Under the pieces are notes generated by a model, which made no database searches, had not been told where the DNA came from, and worked only from the letters and a program-made list of their open reading frames with translations. Both the position numbers and the translations under genes were made by a program. From NCBI GenBank assembly GCA_020850735.1, contig JADZEE010000016.1, positions 1 to 57,528 of the forward strand: a stretch of DNA of 57,528 nucleotides. The letters run 5' to 3'. This DNA is from Gammaproteobacteria bacterium (GTDB lineage Bacteria; Pseudomonadota; Gammaproteobacteria; JADZEE01). Each line of letters starts with the position of its first letter. Position 1 is the first letter of the stretch. Below are positions 10,436 to 18,167 of this stretch, in pieces.

Positions 10436-11326
10436 TCATCGGCCGAGCAGTGTTTGCAAATGGATCGAGTACTGCCCGAGCGTGCCGCCGTAGTTGCCGG
10501 CCGAGATGGTCGGGATCCCGCGCCGGGCGGCGGCGTGCATGCCCGTGCGCATGGCGTCCTCGACCGCGCTCAGGTCGAGGCCGTCGACGACGATTTCGAG
10601 CACGCAGTTGACGCCCTCGGCGAGCGCGCTGGTCGCCGTGACACTGCGCAGCGTCGGGCAATAGGCGTCGTTGGTCGAGGCCGGCAGCGCCTTGTAGCGG
10701 GAACCGACTTTGCTGCCGCTGCGCACGACGCCGTCCGGAAAGGGCAGGATGATGCCGGGTATCGATCGCATGGCCTTGACCGCGGCGCGGGCCGCGGCCG
10801 ACGTCACCCGGCTGTCGCGGCCGAGGATGAGCAAATTGCCCCCGCCGACGGCCGGCTGCACGCCGAAGCTCTCGTCGACGACGAACTCGCCGTCCATGAC
10901 CGGGATGCGCCACAGCCGGCGGTCGCCGACCATCTTGCTGGCCTGGAAGCCGTCGCCGAAGTAGCGCAGCTGCGAGCCGACCGCGACGCGTTCCGTGGCG
11001 CTAAGGCCATCGTAGCAGGCCGTGGTCGGGCAGGTCATGACGCACTGGCCGATACGCTCGAGCAGGCGCTTGCCGACCCCTTCGCGGTCCATGGCAAACA
11101 GCAGCACGGCGATGCCCGGTCGCCGGTCAGGGGTCTGCGCCGCCGGCAGCTCGCGCTCGATCCCGGCCTCGCACTTGCAGCCGATCACGGAGGTGGCGAA
11201 TCCGGTCATGGACCGTGCGGCGGCGAGCGCCCACTGCCGAGTCTCGGCCGTAATGACGACCCGGGCCCCCCACATGCGGAATGCCTCCGCGAAGGTGTCC
11301 TCGATCTCGGTGGTTCTTATTTTCAT
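10436..11326 (-). CDS. ftr: Formylmethanofuran:H4MPT formyltransferase (copy 2)
   Basis: Second complete formyltransferase, 296 residues from MKIRTTEIEDTFAEAF. The expected blocks are present: RSMTGFATSVIGCKCEAGIE, RYFGDGFQASKMVGD and ISAGNYGGTLGQYSIHL. It should move the formyl group between H4MPT and methanofuran, like FhcD. Its place between fwdA-like and fwdC-like genes is the same as in the fhc set, which suggests each complex carries its own transferase. The start at 11326 was chosen because it gives the standard N-terminus; the ATG at 11353 would add MAAPRSTPT. Confidence 0.9.
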   Translation of the reverse strand: MKIRTTEIEDTFAEAFRMWGARVVITAETRQWALAAARSMTGFATSVIGCKCEAGIERELPAAQTPDRRPGIAVLLFAMDREGVGKRLLERIGQCVMTCPTTACYDGLSATERVAVGSQLRYFGDGFQASKMVGDRRLWRIPVMDGEFVVDESFGVQPAVGGGNLLILGRDSRVTSAAARAAVKAMRSIPGIILPFPDGVVRSGSKVGSRYKALPASTNDAYCPTLRSVTATSALAEGVNCVLEIVVDGLDLSAVEDAMRTGMHAAARRGIPTISAGNYGGTLGQYSIHLQTLLGR

Positions 11327-11373
11327 CGTCGGGGTCGACCGTGGCGCCGCCATCCGGCCGCGTCGGGCACCTG

Positions 11374-13032
11374 TCAGCGGTCCGGTCCGACCATGGGTAC
11401 CGACTCGTGCCGGTGCAGATAGCCGTCGGCGACGGCGTAGTTCTCGAACCGGATCGAGTAGTTGTCTTCGAAAAACGGTTTGATGGTCGCCGCGATACCC
11501 GGGTCGACCTCGGGCTCCACGTGCAGCAGGCAGCCCTCGAGCGTGCGGCGCATCTCGTAATCCTCGATGACGAACACGCCGTCCTTGATGACGTGGCGCG
11601 GCAGATTGAACATCGCCTCGACATCCTGCTGTTCGGTGTAAATGGTGAGATCCGCATCGGCCCCGGGTCCGAGATGACCCTTGTCGTGCAGGCCGAGTGC
11701 GCGCGCGGGCGCGGCGCGGGTGATGATGGCGATCTCGTTGAGCGTGTATTCACGGTCGAGATCCGGGAGCACGGTTTTCGCCAGTGCCCGCTGGTTCACC
11801 TGCTTCATCGCCTCGCGGCGCACGTTACGGTCCATGAGCAGCGCGATGAGCCGCGGGTAACTCGTGAACGAGCCGCCATTGGGGTGATCCGTCGAAAGCA
11901 TGACTCGCCACGGATCCTGCGACAGCAGAAACAGCTCGAGTCCCGTCGCCCATTGCATGGTGTGAACGTAGACGTGCTCCTGGTACGCAAACGGCATGAT
12001 GCCACAGCCGCTCTCGCACTCGGTGTCCGCATTGACCCATTTCACCCAACCCTTGTTGCCGGCGATGTTGCGCACCATCCAGGCGAGCGGCGCATCGGCG
12101 GTCATGAACGTGGCCTTCCCGAACATGACCTGGCCGACGTCGCAGGTGATGTTGGGATGCGTGTTGACGTAGTCGATGATCTCCCGGGCGGCGGATGTCG
12201 GATTGCCTCCGGGTTTGCCGCCATAGCTGTGGAACTGGATGTGGGCCATGTGCATGCGCCGGCCCTCGGCGGCTTTCATGGTATCGAGCGTCGTGGTGTA
12301 GTTGCCGCTGTGACCGAGGTTGTTGCAATGCACGTGCGGTGCGTGCGGCAGTCCGAGTGTATCAATCGCGTCGATGAACGCGCGTGTCACCTGCAGCGGA
12401 GTGATGCCGTAGGGCTCGATCACCTGGTTCACGTCGGTGATGTTGGCGTTGCGCCCGCCCTTCCACAGCTCGTCGGAGCCGACGTTGACGAGCTTGGCGC
12501 CGTAGGCCTTGGTGGCATTCAGCCACCAGGCGATCGCATGGCGGAACTCCTCGTAACGCTGCTGTCGCAACAGTTCGAACAGGAACAGGTTGTTGCCGAG
12601 CACGATGTAAAAGCCCGCGTCGATGATGGGCGTGTCGTGCAGTTCTTCGAGCACGTGACGAGCCGCGATCGGCGGGGCCGCGGCCTCCATGACGGTGGTG
12701 TAGCCCATGGCGGCGTAGCGGTAGCCGGTGGCAAACGTCGTCGGCACGACACCACCGCTGCCGGCACGCAGCAGCCCGTCGCCGGCGATCGGATCGCGGC
12801 GCCGATCTTCGGGCTGGAGCTTGCGGGCGAGATTGACCTTGGGGCCGGCGATGTGCGCGTGTATATCGATCCCGCCGGGCATGACGATCATGCCGGCGAC
12901 ATCGAGCCGTGGTGCGTCCGCGGGCAGGGAGGCGACGATGCGCCGGTCCTGGATGCAAACGTCGCGGATCTCGCCGTCGATACCGTTGGCGGGGTCGTAT
13001 ACCCGCCCGTTGGCGATGCGCAGCGCGCTCAT
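11374..13032 (-). CDS. fwdA: Formylmethanofuran dehydrogenase subunit A-like amidohydrolase (copy 2)
   Basis: Amidohydrolase subunit of about 552 residues. In archaeal Fwd this subunit interconverts formyl-methanofuran and formate plus methanofuran, and an internal channel carries formate to the B subunit. The HxH pair is His58/His60 in GIDIHAHIAGPKVNLAR, which resembles archaeal FwdA more than the FhcA motif does. AKLVNVGSDELW supplies the candidate carboxylated lysine, MHMAHIQFHSYGG the histidine, and STDHPNGGSF the aspartate. Start ATG 13032 gives MSALRIANGRVYDP; the longer frame to 13248 is only shadow of the preceding gene. It sits 28 bases after fwdB. Confidence 0.92.
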   Translation of the reverse strand: MSALRIANGRVYDPANGIDGEIRDVCIQDRRIVASLPADAPRLDVAGMIVMPGGIDIHAHIAGPKVNLARKLQPEDRRRDPIAGDGLLRAGSGGVVPTTFATGYRYAAMGYTTVMEAAAPPIAARHVLEELHDTPIIDAGFYIVLGNNLFLFELLRQQRYEEFRHAIAWWLNATKAYGAKLVNVGSDELWKGGRNANITDVNQVIEPYGITPLQVTRAFIDAIDTLGLPHAPHVHCNNLGHSGNYTTTLDTMKAAEGRRMHMAHIQFHSYGGKPGGNPTSAAREIIDYVNTHPNITCDVGQVMFGKATFMTADAPLAWMVRNIAGNKGWVKWVNADTECESGCGIMPFAYQEHVYVHTMQWATGLELFLLSQDPWRVMLSTDHPNGGSFTSYPRLIALLMDRNVRREAMKQVNQRALAKTVLPDLDREYTLNEIAIITRAAPARALGLHDKGHLGPGADADLTIYTEQQDVEAMFNLPRHVIKDGVFVIEDYEMRRTLEGCLLHVEPEVDPGIAATIKPFFEDNYSIRFENYAVADGYLHRHESVPMVGPDR

Positions 13033-13060
13033 GCGACGGGATTTCGCCGGATCGGCCGCG

Positions 13061-14446
13061 TCACGGCCCGACCTGCAGCCCCATCGGCACCTGGCGGCGG
13101 CCGGCCCCGGGCGGGCCGCGGCGTTCCGCGAGCAGTGTTTCCAGCCGGGTCCTGATCCCACGCAGCACCTGCTCGTCGCCGGGCAACGGCGACTCGAATG
13201 CCGGTCGCAGGCTGATCGGCACGTCATCCATACGGTAAACCGTGCCACCGGTGTTGATCCCGTAGGTCGCCGTCGAAAAGGCGACGTGGGCGAGTTCGGA
13301 GGTCAGTGATGGTTTGGTGTCGAGCGAAATCACCGGGATCCGGTGCATGTGCTCGATCGCCCGCTTCGGAAAGTTCGAGGCCGGATCCGTGGCCAGAAAC
13401 AGTGCCGCATCCGCGTCGCCGCGCGCGAGCACGTCGACGGTGGTGTACTCGCCGGGATTGAAGCGTGGATAGCCACGGCTGAAGTTCACGCCGAACGGGT
13501 AGCCGGTCTGCCAGGACATGACGTTATCCGCGCCCGTCACGTTGCCATGGCCGCGCACGGGCATGGCAACGAAGTGCGTGTGCTCGTTCAGATCGGTGGC
13601 GAGCGCGAGCAGTGCGCCGGAATTGAAATGCCGGCCGCGGGTCATGGTCAGGCCCATGCCGAAGAACAGTACCCCGTATTGACAGCTTTTCATGCGTTCG
13701 GCGAGATCGGCGAGGGTCGCGAACGGCACGCCGGTACGCGCCTCGATGTCCGCGCTCACCCGGCGGCCGCGTACCAGGGCCCGCAGCGCCCACAACACCT
13801 CGAAATCGGTGCCAGGCCTGACCTGGATGAACAGGTCCGCGGCGTTGGCGCTCGGCGTGTGGCGCACGTCGACGAGCACGACGGTACGCCCCTTGCGCCC
13901 GTTGGGGATGTGCATGCCCTTGGACGTCACGGCGTAGCGGGTGAAGTGACGTGGATGCGAGACCGCCGGGTTGCCGCCCCAGTAGACCACGAGATCCGCA
14001 CGATTCCTGATCTCGCCCAGGGTCGCGGTGCTCTCACCAATGCCCTGAAAAGCCATGCCCGACGGCCCGTGGCATACGGAGGTGGTCGTGTCGATGTTGC
14101 CGCGGATGAGGTCGGCAATGGACACGACCACCCGCTGCGCCTCGCAGGTGGTATCGCTCAAACCGTAAATGGCGGGGAAGCGCGCGTCGGCAAGAACGCG
14201 GGCAGCTTCGTCCATGGCCGCCTCGAGCGTGACCGGACGGCCGTCGATGAGCGCGGCCGGGCGGTCCTCGATCGTGTGCTCGGCGAACCAGGCGCGGCCC
14301 AGCACGCATGCGTTCTTGGCCTTGGTGATCCGCTTGTCCTTCAGATCGACGGTCAGATCCATGTCATCGCACACGCAGCCGCAGAACGTGCAGGTTGCGT
14401 TCTCGACCACACGGGTAGCGCCCGCCGCTGTGTCGGTATTGCTCAT
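13061..14446 (-). CDS. fwdB: Formylmethanofuran dehydrogenase subunit B with intact Mo/W site
   Basis: Catalytic molybdo/tungstopterin subunit, 461 residues. CTFCGCVCDDM (Cys19, 22, 26) with Cys47 should bind the [4Fe-4S] cluster. TTSVCHGPSG supplies Cys125 at the position of the archaeal metal-ligand cysteine, which FhcB has lost. NRADLVVYWGGNP, SHPRHFTRY and VVLVDVRHTPSANAADLFIQ match the archaeal cofactor-binding blocks as I remember them. INTGGTVYRMDDVPISLR near the C-terminus also matches. I chose ATG 14446, preceded by AAGGTGA; the GTG at 14455 adds three residues. Expected reaction: formate or formyl-MFR to CO2 with low-potential electrons, or the reverse. Activity is inferred, not shown. 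Confidence 0.9.
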   Translation of the reverse strand: MSNTDTAAGATRVVENATCTFCGCVCDDMDLTVDLKDKRITKAKNACVLGRAWFAEHTIEDRPAALIDGRPVTLEAAMDEAARVLADARFPAIYGLSDTTCEAQRVVVSIADLIRGNIDTTTSVCHGPSGMAFQGIGESTATLGEIRNRADLVVYWGGNPAVSHPRHFTRYAVTSKGMHIPNGRKGRTVVLVDVRHTPSANAADLFIQVRPGTDFEVLWALRALVRGRRVSADIEARTGVPFATLADLAERMKSCQYGVLFFGMGLTMTRGRHFNSGALLALATDLNEHTHFVAMPVRGHGNVTGADNVMSWQTGYPFGVNFSRGYPRFNPGEYTTVDVLARGDADAALFLATDPASNFPKRAIEHMHRIPVISLDTKPSLTSELAHVAFSTATYGINTGGTVYRMDDVPISLRPAFESPLPGDEQVLRGIRTRLETLLAERRGPPGAGRRQVPMGLQVGP

Positions 14447-14480
14447 GTCCGTCACCTTCGCCGCGCCGCGCGCGGACCGT

Positions 14481-14831
14481 TCAAACGCTAAGTCGTTCGA
14501 CCTGCACCGCGAAGTTCTTGGAAATCGGCATGCCGCTGCCGGCCGTTTCGCTGTCCATCAGCTGGCTGCTCGACGGGCCGTAGGGAATGAACATGACTCC
14601 GCTCGGCAACTCGTCGGGCTTGACCGCCTGGCAGCGGACCACGGCCGCGCCGACGGGGTTGCTCAGGCGCACGCTGTCGCCGTCGCGCAGGCCGAGCCGG
14701 GCCATGTCGTCGGGATTCATCTCCAGGGTGGAGGTGACCTCGACGTACTCCTCCTTGAGCTTGCCCCGGTTGAGCGCGGTGCCCTGCTTGCTCGAGCGAC
14801 CGGCAATGAGGATCAACGTATTGTCTGTCAT
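14481..14831 (-). CDS. fwdD: Formylmethanofuran dehydrogenase subunit D-like molybdopterin-binding protein
   Basis: Protein of 116 residues that matches the molydopterin-dinucleotide-binding (aspartate-decarboxylase-like barrel) domain found as separate subunit FwdD in archaeal formylmethanofuran dehydrogenases. Visible features are GRSSKQGTALNRGKLKEEY near the start, the LEMNPDDMARLGLRDGDSV block typical of this fold, and VMFIPYGPSSSQL. In archaea FwdB plus FwdD together hold the two pterin guanine dinucleotides. Its presence next to a cysteine-containing FwdB argues that the pair still binds cofactor. It is the first gene of the operon, 34 bases before fwdB, behind a clear promoter. The bacterial fhc set in this window has no counterpart. 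Confidence 0.88.
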   Translation of the reverse strand: MTDNTLILIAGRSSKQGTALNRGKLKEEYVEVTSTLEMNPDDMARLGLRDGDSVRLSNPVGAAVVRCQAVKPDELPSGVMFIPYGPSSSQLMDSETAGSGMPISKNFAVQVERLSV

Positions 14832-14920
14832 GCGTCCCGGCCTGAATGGCTGTCACTGTGGCGTGAAAGCGCGCGGGGACTTCGCATCTGCATGCCGCCG
14901 AGACACCGCGTAATGGTTCG

Positions 14921-14949
14921 TTCTTACCACCCGCTCCGAGCGCTGTCAA
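14921..14949 (-). promoter_or_regulatory. Candidate sigma70 promoter of the fwd operon
   Basis: On the minus strand a perfect TTGACA (-35, 14949-14944) is followed after 17 bases by TAAGAA (-10, 14926-14921), with a start expected near 14914. That gives a leader of about 80 bases before fwdD. The -35 and spacing are ideal and the -10 matches three of six consensus bases. This suggests the fwd genes form their own transcription unit, separate from the ferredoxin gene upstream. Confidence 0.5.
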
Positions 14950-15008
14950 ACGTGCAACGGCAATGGGCAGCCGGCGCGCGGGTCACACCCGCATCGCCGG
15001 AGGCGGCT

Positions 15009-16376
15009 TCAGGCGATGACGGCAAGCATCTCCGCGATGCGGGTGAGCTTCTCACGCGGCTTGCCGACCGCTTCACCGCGCCGTCGTTCCTCCGCATCGA
15101 TGCGCAACCAGTCGTCGAAATCGACGACCCGCACGCCGCGGCCGCCGAGCAGTGCGCGCAGCGCATCGCCGCCCGCGCATGAGCGGCTGACGAGACGCGG
15201 CAGATCGGAAAGCAGGCATTCGACGGTTTCGACCGCGTCGGCCCGGTTGGTGCCGATGATCCCGCTCGGCCCACGCTTGATCCAGCCGGCCGTGTACAGC
15301 CCCGGCAACGGGGGCTCGTTCGCTGCCGCCACGACGCGCCCGGCGACGTTGGGGAAGACACCGTGGCGCTCGTCGAAAGGCACGCCGGGCATGGGCACGC
15401 CTCGGTAGCCGATGCTGCGAAACAGCAGATCGCAGTCGAGCGTTTCCCGGCTGCCGGTGCCACGCGCACTCTGCGCGAACGGTTCGCCCTCGAGGCGGTT
15501 GCGCTCGAGCACGATCGCTTCGAGGCGGTCGCTGCCGCGCAGCTCCACCGGGCTGCGCAGGAAACGGAATCGGCACGTGCGTCCCTTGGGCGGGTCACGG
15601 ACGGTTGCGAAGGCGCGGAAGATCTCGACGTTGCGCGCGCCGCCGGGGTTGGAGCGGTCAGCGACTTCGGCGGCACTGGCCGGATCGAGCTCGAGCTCGC
15701 TCGGATCAATCCAGGGCGCGCAGTCGGCGAGCTCGGCGAATTCCTTGAGCTCCTTGCTGGTGAACTTGGCCTGGGCGGGGCCGCGCCGGCCGATCACGTG
15801 GATTTCGCGCACGCGGCTGGTGGCGAGAACCTCGAGCGCGTGTGCCGCGATATCGGTCGAGGCCAGCTCGGCCTCGGTCTTGGCCAGGATCCGCGCGACG
15901 TCGGCCGCGACGTTGCCCTGACCGATGATCACGGCGGTCTCGTGGCTGAGGTCGAAGCTCAGATCGCGGTAATCGGGATGGCCGTTGTACCACCCCACGA
16001 ACTCCGTGGCGGTGTAGCTGCCCGGCAATTCCTCGCCGGGGATCCCGAGCCTGCGATCGCTTTCCGCGCCGCAGCACAAGACGACTGCATGATAGTGCTC
16101 GCGCAGCTCCTCGACCGAGACGTCGGAACCGACCCGGACGTTGCCCAGGAAGCTGAACTGAGGATGGCTTGCGATCTGTTCGTAGACCTTGATCGCGTTC
16201 TTGAGCTTGGCGTGATCGGGGGCGACCCCGCTGCGCACGAGACCGAACGGGCAGGGCAGCCGTTCGATGACGTCGACGCGGACGGCTGTGGCGGACTTGA
16301 GCAGCGCTTCCGCGGCGTAGAAGCCGCTCGGTCCGCTGCCGACAATCGCTATCGACGCAGGGCTAGCCGCGGCCAT
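15009..16376 (-). CDS. Ferredoxin:NADP+ reductase, adrenodoxin-reductase type
   Basis: Flavoprotein of 455 residues that should shuttle electrons between a ferredoxin and NADP(H). The N-terminal FAD motif is IVGSGPSGFYAAEAL, followed by CPFGLVRSGVAPDH, typical of the adrenodoxin reductase/FprA family. The NADP-binding motif is VIIGQGNVAADVAR, and the C-terminal AGWIKRGPSGIIGTNRADA block is diagnostic of that family. It lies 106 bases after a ferredoxin gene and 178 bases before fwdD, all on the same strand. The context suggests that it couples the electrons of the formylmethanofuran dehydrogenase to NADP; that link is inference from position only. Confidence 0.88.
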   Translation of the reverse strand: MAAASPASIAIVGSGPSGFYAAEALLKSATAVRVDVIERLPCPFGLVRSGVAPDHAKLKNAIKVYEQIASHPQFSFLGNVRVGSDVSVEELREHYHAVVLCCGAESDRRLGIPGEELPGSYTATEFVGWYNGHPDYRDLSFDLSHETAVIIGQGNVAADVARILAKTEAELASTDIAAHALEVLATSRVREIHVIGRRGPAQAKFTSKELKEFAELADCAPWIDPSELELDPASAAEVADRSNPGGARNVEIFRAFATVRDPPKGRTCRFRFLRSPVELRGSDRLEAIVLERNRLEGEPFAQSARGTGSRETLDCDLLFRSIGYRGVPMPGVPFDERHGVFPNVAGRVVAAANEPPLPGLYTAGWIKRGPSGIIGTNRADAVETVECLLSDLPRLVSRSCAGGDALRALLGGRGVRVVDFDDWLRIDAEERRRGEAVGKPREKLTRIAEMLAVIA

Positions 16377-16482
16377 TGCGGTAGCGGCGTCGTGCCGGGA
16401 CTAGCGATCGAATGCGGCGGCGATGCATGAGGCCCCGCCACGTCGCTCGTCGTGAACGACATGGCTGCGGCGCCGCGCGGGA

Positions 16483-16788
16483 TCAGAGGCCCAGCGACTG
16501 GCGCTTGGCATCCGCGGTCGGCAGCTGGTCCTGCTTTTCGTTGACGACCGGCAGTTTGGGCGCCCGCTCCGCGTTGATCGCGATCCACTGCTGCTGATCC
16601 TCGGGCAGGTCGTCTTCCTCGAAGATCGCCTGCACCGGGCATTCCGGAATGCATGCGCTGCAGTCGATGCACACATCCGGGTCGATGTAGAGCATGACAT
16701 CGTCGCCATGGAAACATTCGACCGGACACACGGTCACGCAGTCGGTATAACGGCAGTTTTCGCAGTTTTCGGTGACGACGGTCGTCAT
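16483..16788 (-). CDS. fdxA: 7Fe-type ferredoxin (FdxA/FdI family)
   Basis: Small soluble electron carrier of 101 residues. The first motif, CENCRYTDCVTVCPV, has the C-x2-C-x4-C-x3-CP spacing seen in 7Fe ferredoxins that carry a [3Fe-4S] plus a [4Fe-4S] cluster. The second, CIDCSACIPECPV, is a standard [4Fe-4S] motif. The C-terminal tail with EDQQQWIAINAERAPKLPV is characteristic of the FdxA/Azotobacter ferredoxin I family. It is the first gene of the minus-strand series leading to the ferredoxin:NADP+ reductase and the fwd operon, and has its own good promoter. FdxA proteins are common in many proteobacteria, so a role outside C1 metabolism cannot be excluded. Confidence 0.93.
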   Translation of the reverse strand: MTTVVTENCENCRYTDCVTVCPVECFHGDDVMLYIDPDVCIDCSACIPECPVQAIFEEDDLPEDQQQWIAINAERAPKLPVVNEKQDQLPTADAKRQSLGL

Positions 16789-16890
16789 TTAATGTCTCCC
16801 CGGGGGTGGTCGGATTGCCACGGGTGTGCCCAGCCCGTGTCGGTCTGCCGCCGAGATGGTATGCCGGGCACACCGCGCGGACGGCGAATT

Positions 16891-16919
16891 CTTATACCGC
16901 GCCCGGACGGACCTGTAAA
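16891..16919 (-). promoter_or_regulatory. Candidate sigma70 promoter of the ferredoxin gene
   Basis: The minus strand shows TTTACA (-35, 16919-16914), a 17-base spacer and TATAAG (-10, 16896-16891), each five of six consensus bases. The predicted start is near 16884, about 95 bases upstream of the ferredoxin ATG. The promoter lies in the 273-base divergent region shared with the beta-RFAP synthase gene. Confidence 0.6.
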
Positions 16920-16966
16920 GGCGCGGCGGATGTCGTGCGTCAGGAGCCGAGCCACGGGCTTGCAGA

Positions 16967-16972
16967 TATAAT
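16967..16972 (+). promoter_or_regulatory. Possible -10 element for the mptG-mtdB-mch series
   Basis: A perfect TATAAT on the plus strand lies about 90 bases before the beta-RFAP synthase start. No convincing -35 is found 16-18 bases upstream, so an activator may be needed or the match may be chance. It faces away from the ferredoxin promoter in the same gap. Confidence 0.35.
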
Positions 16973-17061
16973 GACGGTACGGCCCGTGGCGCGACCCCAG
17001 CGGCCTGCTCGATGTTTGCCGGCGGCTGCGTCGACCACACTTCGAGTCACGGAGTCAGGCC

Positions 17062-18087
17062 ATGCAAAGGACACCTGCACAAGCCAGTTTCGAAGTGGAT
17101 GCCGCCGCACGGCTGCACCTGGGATTCGTCGATCTGCGGGGCGATCTGGGGCGCCGGTTCGGCAGCCTCGGTCTGGCTGTCGATGCGATCAGCACCCGTG
17201 TGCGGGTGTGCCGGGCGGACACGGTCCGCGCGCGCGGACCGCACGCCGCCCGTGCCGAGCAGGCGGCTCGCAGCGTGCTCGCCGCGCACGGTGTCGATGC
17301 GGGCGTGGCGGTCATGGTCGAGCGCGCAATTCCCGAGCATGCCGGCCTCGGGTCCGGGACCCAGATGGCCCTGGCCGTCGGCCGGGCCGTTGCCGCCTGC
17401 CACGGCATCGACACCGATATCGCCGGTATCGCCACCTGCGCGGCGCGCGGCGCGCGTTCAGGGATCGGCATTGGCACATTCGCGTACGGCGGATTCGTGG
17501 TCGACGGCGGCCGCGGGCCGCATACCGACGTGCCGCCGCTGGTCAGCCGGCTCGAGTTCCCCGCCGCGTGGCGGGTGCTGCTGGTGTTCGACGACCGGAT
17601 GCAGGGACTGAATGGTTCGATGGAGACGCTCGCGTTCCGCAATCTCCCGCCGATGCAGGCGGCCACGGCCGACGTGCTGGCCCGCCGCGTCCTGATGCAG
17701 CTGTTGCCGGCGCTGGCCGAAGGGGATTTTGCCACCTACAGCACCGCGTTACGGTACGTGCAGGACATGGTCGGGGATTACTTCGCCGGCTGGCAGGGGG
17801 GGCGCTATACCAGCCCGGATGTCGCCGCAGTGATCGAATGGCTCGCGGGCGAGGGGATCTGCGGTGTCGGCCAGAGTTCGTGGGGACCTACCGGCTTTGC
17901 GATGCTGGCCTCGGCCTCGGAGGCCGAGGCGGTGGCGGCGGCAGCCGAGCGGCGCTGGCGCGGGCGCGACAACCTGCGTTTCCTGGTGACCGCGGCGCGC
18001 AATGTCGGTGCTTCCCTCGCCGTGGTGGCGACGGCGACCGACGCGGGCACGATGGCCCGGACCAGGGACCGCTCGACGTCGGTTTAG
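17062..18087 (+). CDS. mptG: Beta-ribofuranosylaminobenzene 5'-phosphate synthase
   Basis: Catalyses the first committed step of methanopterin synthesis, joining p-aminobenzoate and phosphoribosyl pyrophosphate with loss of CO2. The 341 residues belong to the GHMP-kinase-like family. The motif PEHAGLGSGTQMALAVG (about 93-109) corresponds to the GHMP phosphate-binding loop, and ARGARSGIGIGTFAYGG is a typical RFAP synthase block. It also carries GICGVGQSSWGPTGFA near the C-terminus. It heads the plus-strand series mptG-mtdB-mch-rimK-citG-fae. The p-aminobenzoate substrate would come from pabB at 24878. An alternative name used in methylotrophs is orf4. Confidence 0.93.
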   Translation: MQRTPAQASFEVDAAARLHLGFVDLRGDLGRRFGSLGLAVDAISTRVRVCRADTVRARGPHAARAEQAARSVLAAHGVDAGVAVMVERAIPEHAGLGSGTQMALAVGRAVAACHGIDTDIAGIATCAARGARSGIGIGTFAYGGFVVDGGRGPHTDVPPLVSRLEFPAAWRVLLVFDDRMQGLNGSMETLAFRNLPPMQAATADVLARRVLMQLLPALAEGDFATYSTALRYVQDMVGDYFAGWQGGRYTSPDVAAVIEWLAGEGICGVGQSSWGPTGFAMLASASEAEAVAAAAERRWRGRDNLRFLVTAARNVGASLAVVATATDAGTMARTRDRSTSV

Positions 18088-18167
18088 GTGTCTCTGGCAC
18101 CGGCACTTTGCGGGCCGCCGGGCGAGCGGCGCGCAGGTACCGAATTCGCATCGCCCAGGCCGTGACC

